NCBI GenBank assembly: GCA_964404215.1
Contig: CAYOJF010000004.1
Span: 1 to 64,000, forward strand
Reading direction: 5' to 3'
Length of the DNA stretch: 64,000 nt
From: Aureispira sp964404215
GTDB taxonomy: Bacteria; Bacteroidota; Bacteroidia; Chitinophagales; Saprospiraceae
Part shown: positions 62,050 to 64,000 of the stretch, one piece after another
Layout of the letters: the number at the start of each line of letters is the position of its first letter
How positions within the stretch are numbered: position 1 is the stretch's first letter
The notes under the pieces: generated by a model
What the model saw: the letters and a program-made list of their open reading frames with translations, nothing else
Databases searched by the model: none
Told to the model about the DNA's origin: nothing
Translations under genes and position numbers: made by a program

Positions 62050-63384
62050 ATGAGAAAGAATACATCCTATGTAGTTTTTCTTGCGGCGATACTATTGTTA
62101 TTCAATAGTTGTCGGAAGGAAGAAGAAACGACTAAAGGTGCGGCAGATTACTCTTCTGAAGTAGTCTTGTCATGGATTGATTTGACCTTGAAAATGACTG
62201 AAGAAACGCCAGGTTTCACTCCTCCTGTTGCTGCCCGAGTATATGGCTATTCAGGGCTGGCACTATACGAAAGTGTACGAAATGGAATGGATGGATATCA
62301 ATCTATGGAAGGTCAAGTAACTGCTCTTTCGGTAGGGTCTCTTCCTACAGTAGAGGACAGAGCTGAATACCATTGGGGAGCTGTTGCGAATGCAACTCTG
62401 GCTGCTTTTCTAAAAGACTGTTTTAAAACGACAGCTGCTGCTAATGTGACGGCAATGGCTGATTTAGAGCAACGTTATGTAGATGAGTTTAAAAAAGAGA
62501 CATCAGAGGAAGTGATTGATCGCTCGGTTGCTTATGGCAGACTGATGGCAGATGCCATGCTAGTTTATGCTAATAGCGATGGTCAAGCTACTTGCTATAA
62601 TAGTAATTTCCCTTCTAGCTATACGGTCCCTGTTGGGGTAGGTTTATGGGAATCAACAGATGCTGCTTACCCAATTCCATTGCAACCCTACTGGGGGAGT
62701 GTACGCCCATTTATGGAAAAAAATGTAGGGGATTTATTGCCAGTAGCTCCGCCAGCATACTCTACGAATACGACTTCAGATTTCTACAAAGAAGCGATGG
62801 AGGTTTATAATGCAGTGAAAAATATTACGCCCGAGCAGAAAAAAATTGCTGAATTTTGGAGTGATGATCCAGGGCTAACTGCTACACCTCCAGGACATTC
62901 TTATTCGATTATGATGCAAGTTTTGACAGATGAAAATGCAGATTTAGCGAAAGCTACAGAAGTATATGCTAAGTTAGGTATGGGAATTCACGATGCTTTT
63001 GTTTCCTGTTGGAATGCAAAATACCACTATAACCTAGTTCGTCCAATTACTTATGTACATCAGTATATTGATAATACTTGGGCTATTCCATTGCCAACAC
63101 CTCCTTTTCCAGAGTATACTTCTGGACATTCCGTACAGTCTGGAGCAACCGCTCAGATTTTGACAGATATTTTTGGTGAAAATTATGCTTTTACAGACAG
63201 AACGCATGCTCATCGTACAGATATTGATGGAACACCAAGAGCATTTTCTTCGTTCAAGGCTTGTGCTGACGAAGCAGCGATTAGTCGTTTGTATGGTGGT
63301 ATTCATTACCGTGCTGCTATTGATATTGGTTTAGAGCAAGGTATTGATATTGGAAAGAATATTGCGACTTTGAATTTTAAATAA
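62050..63384 (+). CDS. Vanadium-dependent haloperoxidase-like PAP2 lipoprotein
   Basis: A 444-residue lipoprotein (lipobox FNSC). The vanadate/phosphate site is well preserved: K324-x6-R331-P (KYHYNLVRP), S358-G-H360, and S-R-x5-H419 (SRLYGGIHYR). These match the VHPO/PAP2 active site. I chose the ATG at 62050, because an earlier in-frame start adds 38 residues ahead of the signal. It either oxidises halides at the cell surface or acts as a phosphatase. Confidence 0.85.
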   Translation: MRKNTSYVVFLAAILLLFNSCRKEEETTKGAADYSSEVVLSWIDLTLKMTEETPGFTPPVAARVYGYSGLALYESVRNGMDGYQSMEGQVTALSVGSLPTVEDRAEYHWGAVANATLAAFLKDCFKTTAAANVTAMADLEQRYVDEFKKETSEEVIDRSVAYGRLMADAMLVYANSDGQATCYNSNFPSSYTVPVGVGLWESTDAAYPIPLQPYWGSVRPFMEKNVGDLLPVAPPAYSTNTTSDFYKEAMEVYNAVKNITPEQKKIAEFWSDDPGLTATPPGHSYSIMMQVLTDENADLAKATEVYAKLGMGIHDAFVSCWNAKYHYNLVRPITYVHQYIDNTWAIPLPTPPFPEYTSGHSVQSGATAQILTDIFGENYAFTDRTHAHRTDIDGTPRAFSSFKACADEAAISRLYGGIHYRAAIDIGLEQGIDIGKNIATLNFK

Positions 63385-63455
63385 TCAAAAAAATCATACG
63401 AACATATTGGGAGTATTATTAAACTAAATAACTCTTCTATTTTCGTAGTAAGAAA

Positions 63456-63487
63456 GATAGGCTATTGGATTTGTCCAGTAGCCTATC
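63456..63487. terminator. Hairpin between convergent genes
   Basis: A 14-bp stem (GATAGGCTATTGGA with TCCAGTAGCCTATC, one G-T) and a TTTG loop. T and A runs are poor, so it is probably a weak bidirectional terminator. Confidence 0.6.
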
Positions 63488-63508
63488 ATTATATTAGAAC
63501 TTGATTGA

Positions 63509-63628
63509 GAAGTTGTTTAAAGCTTCTATTTACGCCTACAAAAAAGATGACTTTAATCTACTCTTCGGTATTTTTGTAGCTCAAAATTCTTACTTTTTTA
63601 GCTACAAACAGAAACATTGAATAACTTC
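63509..63628. repeat. Second copy of the dispersed repeat element
   Basis: GAAGTTGTTTAAAGCTTCTA at the left end matches the minus strand of 18034 downward for about 33 bases, and GAATAACTTC at the right is an imperfect inverted end. The interior differs and has a second local repeat (TTTGTAGCT... AGCTACAAA). There is no ORF inside. Confidence 0.5.
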
Positions 63629-63647
63629 AGAGTAAAGGCGGTACTAT

Positions 63648-64000
63648 TTAAAATCCACCATACTTTTTTTTCTGGCTTTTAGTTGGTCTGTCATTGAGTC
63701 CTTCTTCTTCGTCCCAGCCTCTAAAACCTTCTCCTACTCTTTTGCCATCTACATATTTGATAACAAAAGCATATTCAAAAACAGTATTATTTAAGATGTA
63801 GCCTAAGACATTCAATGCTTTACCTTTTGATTTGAATCCATTTACTTCACTTTCACTATCTACAATCAAAACACGTTTCAGATCACTGGATATTCGCTCC
63901 ATTTCTAATTGTCCTACTTCTTTGAGTGGTTCATATTTGCTGGCTCTAAATTTACGAACAGCAGAGACTTGAATTTTGTAAACAATATTGTCAGGAGCTA
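63648..64000 (-). CDS. SPOR-domain-like protein, 5' end cut by the window edge
   Basis: Reading from the edge on the minus strand, the open frame gives a partial protein starting APDNIVYKIQVSAVRKF and ending KSQKKKYGGF. The pattern VYKIQVSAVRKF, then LNNTVFEYAFVIKYVDGKRVGEGF, is the SPOR-like fold seen in many Bacteroidota cell-envelope proteins. The N-terminal part and the start codon lie beyond 64000. Confidence 0.7.
   Translation of the reverse strand, partial: APDNIVYKIQVSAVRKFRASKYEPLKEVGQLEMERISSDLKRVLIVDSESEVNGFKSKGKALNVLGYILNNTVFEYAFVIKYVDGKRVGEGFRGWDEEEGLNDRPTKSQKKKYGGF

Noticed and set aside
1..64000. CRISPR arrays, rRNA genes, transposases, integrases
   Set aside because: No regularly spaced repeats, rRNA-like segments or mobile-element enzymes were visible.

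Overview
The window looks like chromosomal DNA of an A/T-rich member of the Bacteroidota, probably from the Saprospira/Aureispira part of the phylum (the order-level guess is an inference). The evidence is two proteins with type IX secretion C-terminal sorting domains, many short lipoproteins, SPOR-like, DUF4230, GEVED and S74 proteins typical of the phylum, and promoters of the Bacteroidota form TTTG-N20/21-TAnnTTTG ahead of rpmH, the HAD gene, the yceD-rpmF pair and tRNA-Phe. There are no phage structural genes, transposases, CRISPR arrays or rRNA genes.

Layout. 1-3900: a large multidomain peptidoglycan hydrolase without a signal peptide, flanked by two related lipoproteins. 4000-14770: a purine cluster (purM, a FabH-like ketoacyl synthase, purL, purQ, a glycosidase-like lipoprotein, purB, purD, purN) in which the long-type PurL is split from its glutaminase. 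14778-21134: a LytTR response regulator and a propeller histidine kinase flanking an S74 self-processing surface protein. 21300-28569: YbaB, a zinc-ribbon membrane protein, a secreted subtilase, and small membrane and coiled-coil proteins. 28618-29644: rpmH-rnpA-yidD. 29730-42704: mainly envelope and housekeeping functions (acyltransferase, AI-2E transporter, two glycosyl/methyl transferases, PrsW, STAS, Fur, tRNA-Phe, LpxH) mixed with unrecognised lipoproteins, one of which carries a gluzincin zinc-protease motif. 42705-48568: a degenerate EEP-fold membrane protein, a TlpA-like lipoprotein, yceD-rpmF and thrS.

The accessory part is 48658-61891. It starts with a 1195-residue membrane NACHT ATPase with pentapeptide-like repeats, a plausible stand-alone bacterial NLR-type defence protein. 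After a glycosyltransferase and a secreted M23-like protein comes the two-gene hen1-pnkp RNA repair operon, headed by a perfect 12-bp hairpin. Next is a three-gene unit with an RNase Z-like metallo-beta-lactamase protein, a uracil-DNA-glycosylase-fold protein and a GNAT. The window ends with a vanadium haloperoxidase-like lipoprotein and a SPOR-domain gene cut by the edge.

Candidates for undescribed biology are the NACHT protein, the hydrolase and lipoprotein triad, the nucleic-acid repair neighbourhood, and several non-coding structures: a 163-bp MITE-like inverted repeat, a dispersed TTTAAACAACTTC element, and hairpins in front of the LytTR regulator, purM and hen1. All functional statements come from reading motifs by eye; no database search was possible.
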